This document shows, piece by piece, positions 49,101 to 61,400 of a DNA stretch of 64,000 bases (the stretch's first letter is position 1; each line of letters opens with the position of its first letter). The notes below the pieces were generated by a model. It worked only from the letters and a program-made list of their open reading frames with translations, was not told the origin of the DNA and ran no database searches. Source of the stretch: an archaeon (GTDB taxonomy: Archaea; Micrarchaeota; Micrarchaeia; Norongarragalinales; UBA97); NCBI GenBank assembly GCA_020057405.1, contig JAGVFW010000003.1:124001-188000 (forward strand), read 5' to 3'. Position numbers and translations under genes: made by a program.

Positions 49101-52100
49101 GGGAGACGGGTCGACCAACCGAGGCAGAAGCGGCGTTTACCTCATTTCACTTAAGCCATCGGCCATGGGAAGGATGGGAGTGCGGCTAGAGCACACGGAC
49201 TTTGACACTTTCGAGTCCTGCGGCATCACCGTAATCGCAGGCAATTTCATCACAGTAGACCCTGACACCGCCGACTTCTCCGGCAGCTCGACGCCCCAGC
49301 AAGTGCTGCCCATTCACATTGCCTCGACACTGCCGATGCAGTCGCGCGTGAGCACCGCAGTTCGCTGCAGCGTCGGCGGCTCTTACGTTCCAAGCTCTCT
49401 CCTCTCAGTCGAGCCCGCACAATTCACGCTCGATGCATCCGACCGCGATGTTTCGATCAAGCTCACCGAGGGGGGGCGCGCGCAAACCGAGTGCGTCGTT
49501 GTCTTCACGGGCACTGCAGGCAGCGTGAGGACTGTTGCAACGGTCTTTGCAACAATAAACGTCACGTCGCCTCCGACTGCGCAGGAAACCTATCCGCCCG
49601 TCCCCTCAAGCATCAGGCTTGCGGTAGACGACACGGGCGTAGCGCAGGCGTTCTACTACATTGGCGACTTGGGCGAAGTGCGCGGCTGCCGCTTTGCACC
49701 ATCAGGAACCAACCCCATTGACGAGACTGCAATCCAGATGCAGTGCGGCGGGCAAGTACTCTCACTCGCTGTTGCATACAACTTTGCGACCCAATGCCTT
49801 CCCTCGTCCGGCGCGACTGGCCGGATTTTCGTCTCAAGGACAGTCAATGGCTTGCCACAAGCTGACGCCGCAATCGGGCTCGTCTTGACTCCCGGAAGCG
49901 GCGCCAACATTTGCAGCGGGACAAGCGCGACCCCAACGCCAACTCCCGAAGGCGGGGCGACTCCGACTCCTGTTCCAACCGGTTCGCCAAGCCCGACTCC
50001 AAACGGCTATCCGCAATTGCCCTCGCGCGTTGACTTGTTCCTAGACGACTTCGCTTTTGCTGAAAGCTATTATTCCCTTAGCCCTGTTGACGGCCCCATT
50101 TCGGGGTGCGAACTTCGCGCGACGGGGAGCGGCACTGACTCAATAGTGAACTTCGTGCGCATTGACAGCGACGCTTGCGCAAACGGGTTCCTTCACGTCA
50201 TTGCCGACTATAGCGGCTTCCCGGTGCCCCCCGGCCTCTACAAGTCGCTTAAGCAGACTGCGCAAGTGCGGCTTCTGCGCGCAGGACAAACTGCAGTCAC
50301 GCGCGAGCTGTCAATAAGTGCCAGTCGCATGACCGACATTCCGGCAGACGCGCCACGTTGTGGCGACGGAGTGTGTGATTCCGAGCGCGGTGAAGATGGC
50401 GCTTCATGCAGTGCCGATTGCCCGCTTGTCTCAAGCTGCACTGACGGTATCCGCAACGGCGCCGAGGACGGCGTTGACTGCGGCGGAGGCTGCGCAAAGA
50501 ACTGCACTTTCTCGGGCTATCCTGCGCTTCCGGCAACGGTTTCCTTGCGGCTTAACGACGAGGGCCTGGCGCGAAAGACTTACAGCCTCAAGCCAGTGAT
50601 GGACGCCGGCTGCAAGCCCGCATCGTGTGAAGTGCGCGCGTCGTACCTTGACTCGCAAAACCCGCTCACCGCGATTCCAAACTTTGTCTCAGTTGACTCC
50701 GGCCAATGCGCTTTGGGATTGGCGCAAGTGAGTGCGGACTACGGCACGTTCCAGAACCTCTACCGCACTTACGTTGGCATGGGCTCGCTTTACGTGCAGT
50801 GCGAGGATGGCTCTTTCGTGACGCGGCCGCTTCGAGTGTCGGCAGCTGACATGGCAAGCCTGCCTGAGGACCCCGCGACTTGCACTGACCGCATCAAGAA
50901 CCAGCACGAGGAGAATGTCGACTGCGGCGGCCCGTGCAACGCGTGCCCCGCGGCACCCACGTGCACGGATGGAGTCAAGAACGGCAACGAGACTGGCGTT
51001 GACTGCGGCAGCCAGTGCGGCATTTGCGCCGAGAGTCTTTATGAGGCGCTGCCAAACGAAATCAAGCTTTACTTGAACAACGACAGGTTTGCCGAATCGA
51101 CTTACCACACCAAACTATTGTCGGTCAAGCCCGTCACTTGCTCGCAGTTGCGTCCTGCCGGGTTCTTCGAGGACCAGGAACCGTCAACGCTGATTACAAA
51201 TTACGTCCAGCTTGACTGCAGCGGCGGCATCGTGCACGTCACCGCGGATTACGCAGGCTTCCCGACTGAATTATTGTGGCGCGGCCTTTCCCACGGAGGC
51301 AGCTTCCAGGTGAGCTTCGAGCCCATTGCCGGTAGCGGTGCGGTAGGCGGAGTTTCTTCAGGCGTCCAGCCCGGGCCCATGCTAAAGAAAACAATCCGCG
51401 TGATTGTGAGTGCGTCTAATGTTGACGGCGCGCAAATGACTCAGCCCGTCACCGGCATTGACTCGCTTCCAAACTCGATTGTCCTAAACGTTTACTCGCA
51501 GCAAAGCACTCAGCCCGGCCAGTTCGGCGGCGGAAGCGCGTTTGGCATTGACACGGGCAACCAGCGGACGGTGAAAGTCAAGTTCTTGCGCGAACCCGAT
51601 TGCACTCTACAGGGCTTCCTTGGGGCTGGTGCGGGCGGCCAGTTCGGCGGCGGCATTCCGGGCATGCCTTACGGCGCGCCACAAATCGCGTTCCAGCCGC
51701 AATCCTACTGGCAGGGCGCCCCACTGGCAGATGCAGCGGCAATACTCTACCCCGCAAGCGTTCCCCAGTCTTGCAGGGTTCCGGACGTGCTTACTAACCC
51801 CGAACTTTGTCCCGTTTGCCAGCAATACTTGCCCGGATTCAACTACTTTGAGCCCGGCGCCTTCTCCAAACAGTCAATGCAGGAACAGCGGCCGGCTCTG
51901 CAAACACAATACCCGTGGGTTGCAGGCGGCAATCCCGGCTACAACAGCTTCCAGCAGCCCTACGGCGGCTATTCCGGCTACGCTGGCCAGTCGCAACTTG
52001 GTTATGGCAGCAGCCAGGGCAGCTTTGCCGGAATGCAGCAGCAAGTCAATCCAGTTGCAATAGGCTTCCCAACCGGCCTGCCCCCAGGATGCCAGTTGCC

Positions 52101-54129
52101 CTACGTTTGCAGCAACCCGCAAGCTTGCCAGCTGAGTTACTGCAACGCACTCGTTGTCGGCGGCAAGGCGGCCCTGCAGGCGGCCGGAGCGCAAGTGAGC
52201 ATGCAGCCGACGGTAAGCTGCAGCAGGGACGAAATTACGGTTGTCGCAAACTACTTGGGCACCACGCCAACTAGCGGCTTTACGCAAACCAACACGCTCA
52301 AAGTAAGTGAGACCACACCCTCAGGTAAGGTGCGCACAAAGAATGTTCAAGTGCTCATCAACGTCTTAAGCTCATTTAGTTCCAACAGCATTCCGACACA
52401 GTCGTTCCAGCCAATGTGGTGCAGCCAACCCATTGCGGGACTGCAAAGGGGCCAAGTAATCCGCGTCACTGACTATGACACTGACAAGACGGGCGTGCCA
52501 AAGTCGATTGAAATCAAGCTCAACCCGATTACCATGAAGGGCGAGTACTCGACCGTGATTCCGGTCAAGTCGCCCGACGGCTCGCGTGTGCCCCTTTTGT
52601 GCGACAAGAGCCAAATGAGCCTCAGGGGCGGGCCTGACGTGCAACTTGATTGCGGCGATTCAGGCGCGCTGCACTTCGTCCTAGACTATTCGGGCACTAG
52701 CGTTGCGGGCCAGTGGCAGTCCGCGCCCGACTTCCCGCAAAGCATTTCCGATTCAGGCACTTTCCGCATCAAGCTCACTTCAGCCGGCCCAACCCTCGAA
52801 TTCCCCGTTGCAGTCAAAGTCGTCCCAGATGACTTCGCGCCATGGCAGATTGCGCTAATGGTTGACGCAAAGACTGGCAAGGCCGTTAGCAGCGAGTTCA
52901 AGTCGAGCACTAAGCTCTCGACGACGATGCTCAAGTCCATCATGGCCGCCGCGACAAGCATTAGCGCTTCCGCAAACGGCAATTCGTTCTTCATCGACGC
53001 AGCGTTCAAGAAGGGCGACGACTTGAGCAAGGCGAAGGGCACGGCGTTTATCGCCACGCGGCCCAAGCGTGAAATCGCAATCTACGCAGCGCAAGTGCCC
53101 AACAAGATGACTGTTACGCTTGCCAAGAGCGGAGATTCAATCACGATTGCGCCAAATGGCTGTAGCGACGGTGCCACCAAGTGGGACCCCGAAGGCGACA
53201 GCGACACTTGCGCATACCGCTTCTACCCCAAGGCAACGTCGTTCTCGCTGCCGGTTGGGTGCAGGCTTGACGCCAAGACCAGCGTGTCTGCAAGGCCTAG
53301 TGGCGATCAGTTCGCAACCGACGTGATTCTCTTTGACACAGGCGGCCCCACCTGCAACGCGGGCAAAGGCATCTTCCTCAAGCTCGACCCGCAGGCAGTT
53401 GCCGAAATCATGGCGCAAAACGCCGCGACGCCATTCGAGTTACTCAAGCTGCCGTTCCAAGTTACGCTGCAGGTTGGCGACGACCCGGCAACCGCATCGT
53501 CTTACACCATCCACGGCATGGCACTCGGTCCCAAGGCAAGCGCTTACTCAACAGCAGCTGATGCGGAAATGACACTCAAGGCACCCCTTGGCACCGCCGA
53601 CTTTGACGAGGAGACGGGCACTGCAAAGGCGACGCTTGCCGCGCCCTCAAAGAGGACTGCGGCACCCAGCCCCATAAAGGCGGGCGCCAACCGCTATGTC
53701 GGAGTCAAGTTCCCCAAGATTGTTGACGCAGGTGCGACGGGCACCAGCACTGCCGGCCTGCGCGTTGCAACCGAGGACGGCACCACGCTCTTCGCTTGGG
53801 GCAGCTTCAAGTGCGCTTCTGACGACAAGGGCTGCAAGCCACTGAAGCTGGAAGAGGACATCGGCCCCGATGGTATACACTACTTCAAAGTGCCGTTTGG
53901 CAAGGCCGCAAAGTATACTGTAGAGTCGACGGCACGCATTAGCGGCAAGAAACTTTCCGCAAAGGTAGACGTGCCGACCGACAGCGACGCCAATGTCGAG
54001 AAGCAGAAACCACCGGCAACAACGCCAGTCAAGAACTTAAACGGGCAGTCGGTAGCACCAAACACGCCGCCAGCGAAAACAACGACGGCTAAGGGCAAAA
54101 AGCCACTCAACGTAATAGGATTCGGATAG
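46168..54129 (+). CDS. Giant N-terminally anchored surface protein (2653 aa) with carboxypeptidase-regulatory-like domains
   Basis: N-terminal [26 protein letters not shown]; repeated [37 protein letters not shown]-type modules; PT linker; CTDGxxNGxExxVDCGG cysteine motifs. Confidence 0.9.
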   Translation: MRSMGLAEQYEEFLDKLDEQGFPSPKILVPALAILAVLAIAFFALPLLQGVAGGGSKKILLEVQDAGGTKVSGAKVTLLTIDGTKVDSTVTDSSGVASFASAPAKELQVTVEAPTYKAGLITLSFDSLGDTVTLESDNALAKVSRVQVAVIDEASFPVAGAAVRLTTSAGDRSSVTDATGIAEFPFETLPDSASLTAQRTSYDDGVLQGVTKLELQGAADTPIRIILKKPAPTPAATATVRVTILSPTGAPVTGVLVSLVDSAGSTAGSMQSTQGAAVFDSMVQGKTYFVRVNDPKGAFEAFDGPAFTVDANYKELQVQLKRKAAEKVYGIAVGIENARGDPIPEAQVSLYSRATNALVDTKFTDENGAALFDATATESYYVTAFKESYLPGFKASAKTGDSITLTLEEQAAGNFADAIVTVTQDGNPASGAVVSLVVRGGSRNGFFLGLPTLYAGPDGIARTIVPRKLDSADYKLAAYATLAEKTGESDAVAVGQEGAKLQVALKAPQAFVEAIVTDKLSGRNVSSALAQAFANGSVAGSCITDARGDCTMTLEAGRQYTFTIGAPGYIDSTTVPRTLAANEHSAINAALYSEADLKGAKAEFLGVFDAGENRVLEIDNAQSYRARFLLSAQQGNTLAGIHFRVGSGTDTAHNEAFITKINAPGATMVGYGPALAAQGCDVQANSSNQDVLAKWAEAAYPAGITSSKQIEFTFRVKNDVPAGTHVPIEYRAYAYKTGLPMLSPLDKTKAAELLNKAQGNAQITAADYCGAARDNADLRLTSRPLACDSTGLCTRFSFASTTGLSGGNGFPIELGKEFSLQFTIISPQGIDYTGISTANAQVLGFDYNTTAAFSGTPLSSLKLATETTGEQALAISASPGERVDGTVRMKATQPGVRAPVDFFIHVPGGDARRAPLFVRVTGTNAFTPTTQFSELILGVDTNERITIVDKLGKPVTDATLTLTECSGSPLGGNEIIIAGDGSTNRGRSGVYLISLKPSAMGRMGVRLEHTDFDTFESCGITVIAGNFITVDPDTADFSGSSTPQQVLPIHIASTLPMQSRVSTAVRCSVGGSYVPSSLLSVEPAQFTLDASDRDVSIKLTEGGRAQTECVVVFTGTAGSVRTVATVFATINVTSPPTAQETYPPVPSSIRLAVDDTGVAQAFYYIGDLGEVRGCRFAPSGTNPIDETAIQMQCGGQVLSLAVAYNFATQCLPSSGATGRIFVSRTVNGLPQADAAIGLVLTPGSGANICSGTSATPTPTPEGGATPTPVPTGSPSPTPNGYPQLPSRVDLFLDDFAFAESYYSLSPVDGPISGCELRATGSGTDSIVNFVRIDSDACANGFLHVIADYSGFPVPPGLYKSLKQTAQVRLLRAGQTAVTRELSISASRMTDIPADAPRCGDGVCDSERGEDGASCSADCPLVSSCTDGIRNGAEDGVDCGGGCAKNCTFSGYPALPATVSLRLNDEGLARKTYSLKPVMDAGCKPASCEVRASYLDSQNPLTAIPNFVSVDSGQCALGLAQVSADYGTFQNLYRTYVGMGSLYVQCEDGSFVTRPLRVSAADMASLPEDPATCTDRIKNQHEENVDCGGPCNACPAAPTCTDGVKNGNETGVDCGSQCGICAESLYEALPNEIKLYLNNDRFAESTYHTKLLSVKPVTCSQLRPAGFFEDQEPSTLITNYVQLDCSGGIVHVTADYAGFPTELLWRGLSHGGSFQVSFEPIAGSGAVGGVSSGVQPGPMLKKTIRVIVSASNVDGAQMTQPVTGIDSLPNSIVLNVYSQQSTQPGQFGGGSAFGIDTGNQRTVKVKFLREPDCTLQGFLGAGAGGQFGGGIPGMPYGAPQIAFQPQSYWQGAPLADAAAILYPASVPQSCRVPDVLTNPELCPVCQQYLPGFNYFEPGAFSKQSMQEQRPALQTQYPWVAGGNPGYNSFQQPYGGYSGYAGQSQLGYGSSQGSFAGMQQQVNPVAIGFPTGLPPGCQLPYVCSNPQACQLSYCNALVVGGKAALQAAGAQVSMQPTVSCSRDEITVVANYLGTTPTSGFTQTNTLKVSETTPSGKVRTKNVQVLINVLSSFSSNSIPTQSFQPMWCSQPIAGLQRGQVIRVTDYDTDKTGVPKSIEIKLNPITMKGEYSTVIPVKSPDGSRVPLLCDKSQMSLRGGPDVQLDCGDSGALHFVLDYSGTSVAGQWQSAPDFPQSISDSGTFRIKLTSAGPTLEFPVAVKVVPDDFAPWQIALMVDAKTGKAVSSEFKSSTKLSTTMLKSIMAAATSISASANGNSFFIDAAFKKGDDLSKAKGTAFIATRPKREIAIYAAQVPNKMTVTLAKSGDSITIAPNGCSDGATKWDPEGDSDTCAYRFYPKATSFSLPVGCRLDAKTSVSARPSGDQFATDVILFDTGGPTCNAGKGIFLKLDPQAVAEIMAQNAATPFELLKLPFQVTLQVGDDPATASSYTIHGMALGPKASAYSTAADAEMTLKAPLGTADFDEETGTAKATLAAPSKRTAAPSPIKAGANRYVGVKFPKIVDAGATGTSTAGLRVATEDGTTLFAWGSFKCASDDKGCKPLKLEEDIGPDGIHYFKVPFGKAAKYTVESTARISGKKLSAKVDVPTDSDANVEKQKPPATTPVKNLNGQSVAPNTPPAKTTTAKGKKPLNVIGFG

Positions 54130-54131
54130 AA

Positions 54132-55331
54132 ATGAGAAAACTTTTCGCGCTGACTGCTTTCCTTGCGATTGCGGCAATAGTGTCAGCCGCGTCAATCACT
54201 ATTGACTCTGCCACTTACGACAAGGACAAGGCGGTCGGGTCAAAGAGCGCAAACCAAGTAATAGGGTTTGTGGAAATTCCCGAAGAACAGATTTCCATCG
54301 CTGGATTTTTGCTCGACAGCAGCGGCAACTCGCTTAAAACCACGGCGGCACAGGCCTTTGACGGCGCCAAGGGAAAGTTCGCAAAAGTAACGGTTAACGT
54401 CGGCGATTCCAGCAAAAAATCGAAACTCAAGCTCCAGGGGGGCGCGGAATACGAGAGCATGGTTGAACTAAAATTCGGCACTGGCGAGGCAACCGGCACC
54501 GGCAACAACTACGCAGTAAAGAAGGTAATTGGCGTGTTTGCCGGAGAAAGCGGCCGAAGCCAAATTTCAGCGGCTCCCGCGGGCACTAAAGTAGTTATTT
54601 GGATGGAATTTGACTCGAATGTCGTCAAGGACGGCGGCAAGGTAAACATGAAATTCAATTTCGGGGGCGACAACCTGGATGCAATCGTGGGCGGGAAAGA
54701 CACGGCCATAATCAGCAGCAACACATTTGACGTTCCCGTGCGCAAGGACAGGGCTTCAGGAATGCTTTACGGAATCGGGACTTGGACGCTGCCGGAACTG
54801 AGCAAATACGACTACCAGAACACATGGATTGCAGCGATAGAAACGAAAATTTCAGAAGGCTCATGGACGCCATTCACCATCTTGCCCAAAGGAAAGTACG
54901 GCAAGAGCATCTACTTGGGCAACGGCGAGGCACTCCTTGCCCAAAACAGCTTACTGGCAATGAATGTCAACGGAAGGACACGCAAATTCAAGCTCCTTCA
55001 GCACGGCAACGTATTTACAAATGGGGCAATCGGCACTGCAATAAAAGTATTCGACGAAAAAGGCAGCCAATACGACTGCGACGCTTCGGTATTCAGCGGC
55101 GAACTTCTCCTAGAGCCCGGGGAAACGAAACCCTGCTGGGACGACAAGGCGCACCTTAAGGTAAAAGACATTGGCGGAGCCTATTGCGACGGGGCGGTAT
55201 TCACCCAAGGCTCGGTTGTCACAGGAAAAATTATCTTAAACCTAGTTACGTTTGGCATGGGCTCTTGGATACCCATCTACCGGTCCTGCGACTACTACGA
55301 AGGCAGGTTCAAGATAATCCCCGTAGGCTGA
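54132..55331 (+). CDS. Exported protein, unknown function (399 aa)
   Basis: Signal peptide MRKLFALTAFLAIAAIVSAA; start 2 nt after the preceding stop, so likely co-transcribed. Confidence 0.8.
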   Translation: MRKLFALTAFLAIAAIVSAASITIDSATYDKDKAVGSKSANQVIGFVEIPEEQISIAGFLLDSSGNSLKTTAAQAFDGAKGKFAKVTVNVGDSSKKSKLKLQGGAEYESMVELKFGTGEATGTGNNYAVKKVIGVFAGESGRSQISAAPAGTKVVIWMEFDSNVVKDGGKVNMKFNFGGDNLDAIVGGKDTAIISSNTFDVPVRKDRASGMLYGIGTWTLPELSKYDYQNTWIAAIETKISEGSWTPFTILPKGKYGKSIYLGNGEALLAQNSLLAMNVNGRTRKFKLLQHGNVFTNGAIGTAIKVFDEKGSQYDCDASVFSGELLLEPGETKPCWDDKAHLKVKDIGGAYCDGAVFTQGSVVTGKIILNLVTFGMGSWIPIYRSCDYYEGRFKIIPVG

Positions 55332-55401
55332 GCTCGGCAATTCGAGTACGCCCCACCAAATTCTTTTTAAACTGCCGAGTGGCTAATTAAAGCGGTTGTA
55401 G

Positions 55402-58400
55402 ATGGGGGAAGGCGAGCAATCAGAAGGCTCTGGCGGCATTTACCACCAGCTTGAGGACAAGTATTACGACTTGTGCGACTGGCTGGTAGAGAAGGGAATG
55501 CCCGTCTACCAGTATTGGGTTGAGCCCATTGAGAAAAATGGCGTCCCCAGCTTTCCAATCAGCGTAATTATTCTCTTCGCGCTTCTTTTCGCAATCGGTT
55601 TTGGCCTCGGCGCATTTGGCGGGGTCGGCAACATATTCGCTCCCCAGACGGCGTCACTTGACGTCTCAGTCCTTGCAGATGGCGCTGCCGTCGCGGGAGC
55701 GCAAGTGAGCCTCACTATAGACGGCGGCAAGACGTTTACAGCCACTACCGACAGCGGCGGCACGGTTTCCTTCTCGGGCCTGCCCAAGGGCGCGCGCGGC
55801 GTCATCGAAGTCACTAAAGACGGTTATGGCGTGCTAAAGCGCGCGGTAGTCATCGGCGAGCCGGTCACGGCAAGCCTTCAGGCGTCTGAAGTCACTCCCC
55901 CGCCAAGCCAAAGGACCGTAGTCACTTTCGTTGACGAAAAGACGCAGACGCCCCTCGATGGCGTCAAAGTCGTTTACCGCGACTCGAAGCTCGGCGTGCA
56001 GGAGCTCGCGAGCTCTGCCGACGGCAAGGCGGAACTGCCGGTCTCTGACGACACGGTCACGATTTTCGTCTCCTACGACAACTACAAGCCCACACGCGAA
56101 GTCATTACGGCGGGGAGCACGAACAAAATCGTCTTCCTTACGGCAGTGACATCGCCCCCGCCCGAAGGCTGCACTGGAGTTAACTGCCCGCAGCCAAAGG
56201 CAAGCGTTGCAGTCACTGTCGTTGACCCGGACGGCAATCCCGTTGACGGCCTCGTGCAGCTCTTCGAGTCCGGCAACACGGCTGGGCCCAAGTCGGCCCG
56301 CACTGCAAACGGCGTCGCCCTCTTTGAGGACGCAAAAGCTGCTGGCGTCACCGTCTACGCGGTTTTCACTCCAGACGACACTGCTACTTTCGGCAACGCG
56401 CAAAGCGAGTCCCTCACCCTAGCCGAGGGCTCAAACGATTTGGTCGTCACTGTTGCGACAAGGCCGCTTGAAGGCACGATAAAGATTGACTTGACGGTTC
56501 AGGACGATGCCGGGAGCAAGATTAGCGGGGCACGCGTCATGCTCTTTCTTGCCGGCAGCACCGACCCGGTCTCAATCCAGGAGACTAACGAACTTGGAAT
56601 CGCTTCATTTGAGGCGGCCTCAAATGTCGAGAAAGTCGCAATTGCCTACTCCCCCGGACTTCTTCCAAGCGACAAGCTCTTGATGCAGTCAACGAGCCAG
56701 TACGGCACGCTAGTCCTCAAGAAACCGATTGCCGGAAACAGCGGGAAAGTGAAGGTCGCGGTTACCGACACTGACGGCCACACGCAAGTCGCCGGGGCGG
56801 ATGTGGAGTTGCGCTACTTTGAGGACAACTACCCGCTCGGCATGCCACCAATCCAGACTAACGAAGTGGGCGAGGCACTCTTTGAGCTCGTGCCCCCAGA
56901 CAAGCGCTTCATTGCAGTAGCTTCATACGGCGCGCAGAGGGGTAAGAGCGCCGGCTTTACGGGCTCTGCAGGCAACACGGTCAACGTGCCCGTCAAGCTC
57001 GACAAGGCCCGCGGCGACATCGCGATTCTAGTGCGCGACCCCATCTCGCACAACCCGATTGCTAACGCGAACGCAACTGCCACGGTCCAACGCAATCCTG
57101 CCGGCCAGTGCGCCACTAACGGCCAGGGCACTTGCGTCATCAAGAACGTCGAGGCAAACACTGCAGTCACTCTCTCGGTAAACGCCCCCGGCTATGTCGT
57201 CAAGACCATCGACGGCCTCTCGGTCCCCGCACTTGGAATCCTAAGTGTCATCATTGAGGACGACCTCGTGCCCGCAGCGCTTGCAAACGAGAGCCGCCTG
57301 CACGTGGCACTCTACGACCCAAGCTGCGGCACACCCATTGCCTCAAGCGCGATTGAAAAGGGCAGGACTTACTGCGTGCGCGTTGACTTCAACCTGCCGA
57401 CAGCGCAGGCAAATCCGGTTGGCTTTAACGTTAGGATAAACGGCGATGGCACGGCTGACGCCGACTTCGCCTCAGTCACTTACTTCCAGGACCTCGACGT
57501 TTTGCGCCTGACTCCAGACAAGCTAACAATAAAGCGCTCAAACGACTACGCCACAGCTGCCGGCTATTCGTGCGACGACGCGCACAGAAAGAGCGCGAAC
57601 AAGCCGATTAAGTGGGTCAACTACGAGTTCCAAAACGTGCAGGGCAACAAGGCCATTCTCCTAAAAGTTTTTGTCAAGCCATCGGCGCAAAACGGCGACA
57701 AGCTTTCACTCAACTACTTTAGCTACGCAGCCCGGGACGGCCGCTTCTACCGCGTGCCGCAGGATGCCGTGCTTAGCACTCAACGGTCCACCGCAGCACG
57801 CGACTGGTGCCAGGCGACTTCAAGCACTGCGGAGTACACCATTGCGGACGGCACGGTTGCTTACTCCAAGGACGGCGCCCTCGGAATCAGCTTCTCGCAA
57901 GCAAAGGACGGCCCCCGCGCGTCATCGCTTGCAACGCAGCCCGGCAACGGCTTTTTTGTCCACTTTTCGGGCCGCCTCTTTAGCGCCCCGACCGCGCCCT
58001 TCATCAACGTCTACTTCGCCGACCCCGCGGGCAACAAGCGCGCCTACGCCCTCTTCAATGAATTTTCCTACAGCATCGGCGGCATCAGCCTGGCCGCAAG
58101 CCGCATTGACTTCCAGTCGCCAACGCCCAGTCCCTCTCCCGATCCGACGCCCACGCCAACCCCATCACCAACTGCAACGCCCTCCCCAACGCCTAATGCT
58201 ACGGCAACTCCGTCGCCGACTCCACCGCCCGGGCCAACCAACCTCACAGTCACCGTAACCACCTGCTCAAGCGGCTCGCCACTTGCTGGCGCAACAGTCA
58301 ATGCTGGCAACGACATCCGCAACACTGATTCCCACGGCGTCGCGTTCTTCCCGGCAATGGCCCCCGGCCAAGTGCAGCTCTCGATTAGCGCAACGAATTA

Positions 58401-61400
58401 CGTCACCCGCGGTGCTGGAGTGCAAATCAACCAAGGACAGGCCAACACTTTCTCCACTTGCCTCAACAGGCAAGGCGAGACTGGCGGAGGCGGGGGCGAG
58501 ACCGTCGGCGGCGGGCCCATCAACAACTTAAGCGAGTACCGCATCAACATCGACCCTGCTGCAATCCCAGTCCGTGACGGAGTGTGGGAAGTCGCAGGAT
58601 GGCTTCGCGCAACAGCCGCAGTTCCAATTCCCGCAGGCCGGGTGTTCGCCGAGTTTGGCGACGACGGTAGGCCCGACAACCAAGTTGTCGTGCGCAGCAA
58701 CGCCTCAATCCGCATTTACGGCACTGGTCAACTAGTCATCGAAGCGACGCCGGTGCAAATCTACGCAGGCACTGACACGCGCGTTGTCGTCGTCATCAGG
58801 ACTGCACAAGGCGCACCCGTAACCAACACCATCTTGAGTGTAAACAACATTGACGGCACCGACTCGCCGTTTGGCAGCCAATACAGCAACGGCGACGTCC
58901 AACTCGTCGGCGATAACACGCGCGACCGCGGGCAGGACGGCAGGTACGTCTTTACACTTAGGCCGCTTCGCTCGGGCACATTTACATTTGCAGCGGGCGG
59001 CAACTATGACCCGCGCTTTGCCTCCGGGGTCCTCTTAGAGAATGTCGTGCACCACAACTTCGCGGAAGCGACGCCAGCGTCACTATCGCTTGGCTGCACT
59101 GCGCAAACGCTTAGCGTGCGCAACTCACTCGACTACTCAAGCGCCCCGATACAGGTTTTCGTCCGCGAAAGCTGCGTGACCGTGACGGGTGCGACTTGCG
59201 GCACGGTAAACGGCAACACCAACTGCTCTTTTGTCCTCGAACCCCTGGCGGAAAAGACTCTCACGATAACGCCAAAGTTCTCCGGCGACTGCCCGATCGT
59301 CGTTTCCTCAAATCCGGCGCCGCTTCTGCAGTCCAGCCAAACGGTTGGCACTTCAATCGACTGCGCGCAGCTGGAGAGCTCCTGCGCCATCTCTTTTGAC
59401 AAGGACTTTGTGACAGGCGGAGCGCAGGGAACGGTGCGGGCAACCGCGACTTTCGCCAACCTGCGGCCAAGCGACCCTGCAACCAACATCAGCTGCGATT
59501 ACCCTGATGCCGAGGGCACGCGCGTTGGCATTTCCGGCGGAGTAGCCCGCCGCCAGTGCACTTACGCCGAAGTCGGCGGCTTTACTGAATTCACCGTCCA
59601 CGCGGTAAGCGACGGCGGAGTCGAGTGCAGCCAAACGATTACGGTCCTCCCGCCCTCTTCAGTGCCAACTTGCTCCCTAACGTCAAGGCCAATCAATGGA
59701 ACGACGATTGCGCGGCTTAGCGCGGACTTCTTCAACCTGCCAACTTCAATCCAGAAAGCGTTCTTCTTCTGCACGCCCAACGACGACCCCCACGAGGTTG
59801 ACGTCACCCCAAGCGAGGGCGTCGCAAGCGCTACTTTCGACTGCGACTACGCGACGCAAAACGGCGGGCTCTTCAACGCAAGCGCCGCGGCCGGCACTGC
59901 ATTCTGCTTTAACCCGAATGTGCGGCTAACACCACAGGACTCTTGCGCCTTGGGCGGCGAGCAACTGCGGTTCGGCAACTGCTCTACTTCAGCGTCGTGG
60001 CTGCGCTGCGACGAGTCGCCCTCAAACCCTGCAATTGCGCAAGACGCCGCCTGCTGCAGCGAAGTGCTAGGCAGCGGCAGGGTGCTAAAGAACAGCCCAT
60101 CAGTCCACTGCGGTCCAGTCAACCCGCCCCAAGGCAAGTGCGATGACGGAATTGCAAGCCCCGGCGAATGCGGCAGCAACGGGGCGGCGCCACTGCCCTT
60201 GCGCTGCGGCAATGACTTTACGTTTGCAACCGACGGCGCTTGCTGCGCCGAGGTGCTCGGCTACACTTACGACGCCAGCAGGCACGCGTGCATCAAGCCG
60301 TCAACTGCAGGCAAGTGCGTCGTTACCGATGGTACCACTAATGTCGTCACCGACTACGGCGTGTGCTCAACCGTTTACTCTGGCCAGAAATGCGAGGGCG
60401 ACGCCTCCGCACCTGCACTCAAGGGCGAGAACGCCTGCTGCCCGCAGGGACAAGTCTACAACGACAACGCAAAGAAGTGCGTGCCGTCAAACCAGGGCTC
60501 AAGCTCTTGCAGCAGCTTTGCCGACCCCGGCCGCTCAAACTGCTTGAGGCCAAACGCAGTCGGCGTGCCTGCACCATTCCAGTGCTCTGACAGCACGCTA
60601 CAGCAGGAGGGCGCCTGCTGCACCAACATTGTCTCTAACGGCAAGAAGTTCCGCCAGAGCACTGACGGGAACTATTGCGTTGAAATCCCGGCTAATGAGC
60701 TTACACCCGACTGCACGCTAAATGTCACGTCATACACGCGGGGTAGCGTGAGCGAACAGGGTAGCTTAAACGCGACGCTAGTTGCGCTAAACGGCTTTGG
60801 CGGCGGTAGCGGCAAGTTCGACTACTCGTGCGACCGTGGCGTGGCGCAAACGCGCACTCAAACATTTACTATTTCCAACACCCCAGGCGTGACGAAAGGA
60901 CTGCAGTTTAACTGCGACTACCCGCGCCAGTGGCTCGACTATTCAGTAATGCCGGCCACTGCAGCGATTGTAAGCAACAACGAACGCCAGGCCAGCATTG
61001 CCTGCACCTTGGGCGGCCCTGCCGATGTCATCCGCGACGGAGTGATTATCGTGCGGGGCACGAGCGGTGCCAACCTAACGTTCACTGCAAAAGCTTTTGC
61101 CGGCTCGACAGACTGGACGCAACTGACAGAGCGCCTCTTAGGTCCGCTCTCTAGCGTGACGCTCAAGGTGAAGGCGACGTCGCTGCCAACTGGCGTTACC
61201 TCGAGTCAAGTGCACCTTACTTTCGTCTGCGACTCGAGCGAAGAAGAGTCGCAGCAGCAAATGACGGCCTCGCGGACCGAGCAAAACACTTGGACTGGCT
61301 TCTGCAGCTACGCTTCAGCGCGGGGCACGGCCTTCCCGGCAACCCATTCCGCCCGCGCGTTCTACCAAATCGAGGCGACCAACCAAAGCGGCACTTTCAT

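Noticed and set aside
57671-58258. 195-aa alternate-frame ORF
   Set aside because: Ser/Arg/Pro-biased frame inside the continuous >2860-aa ORF.
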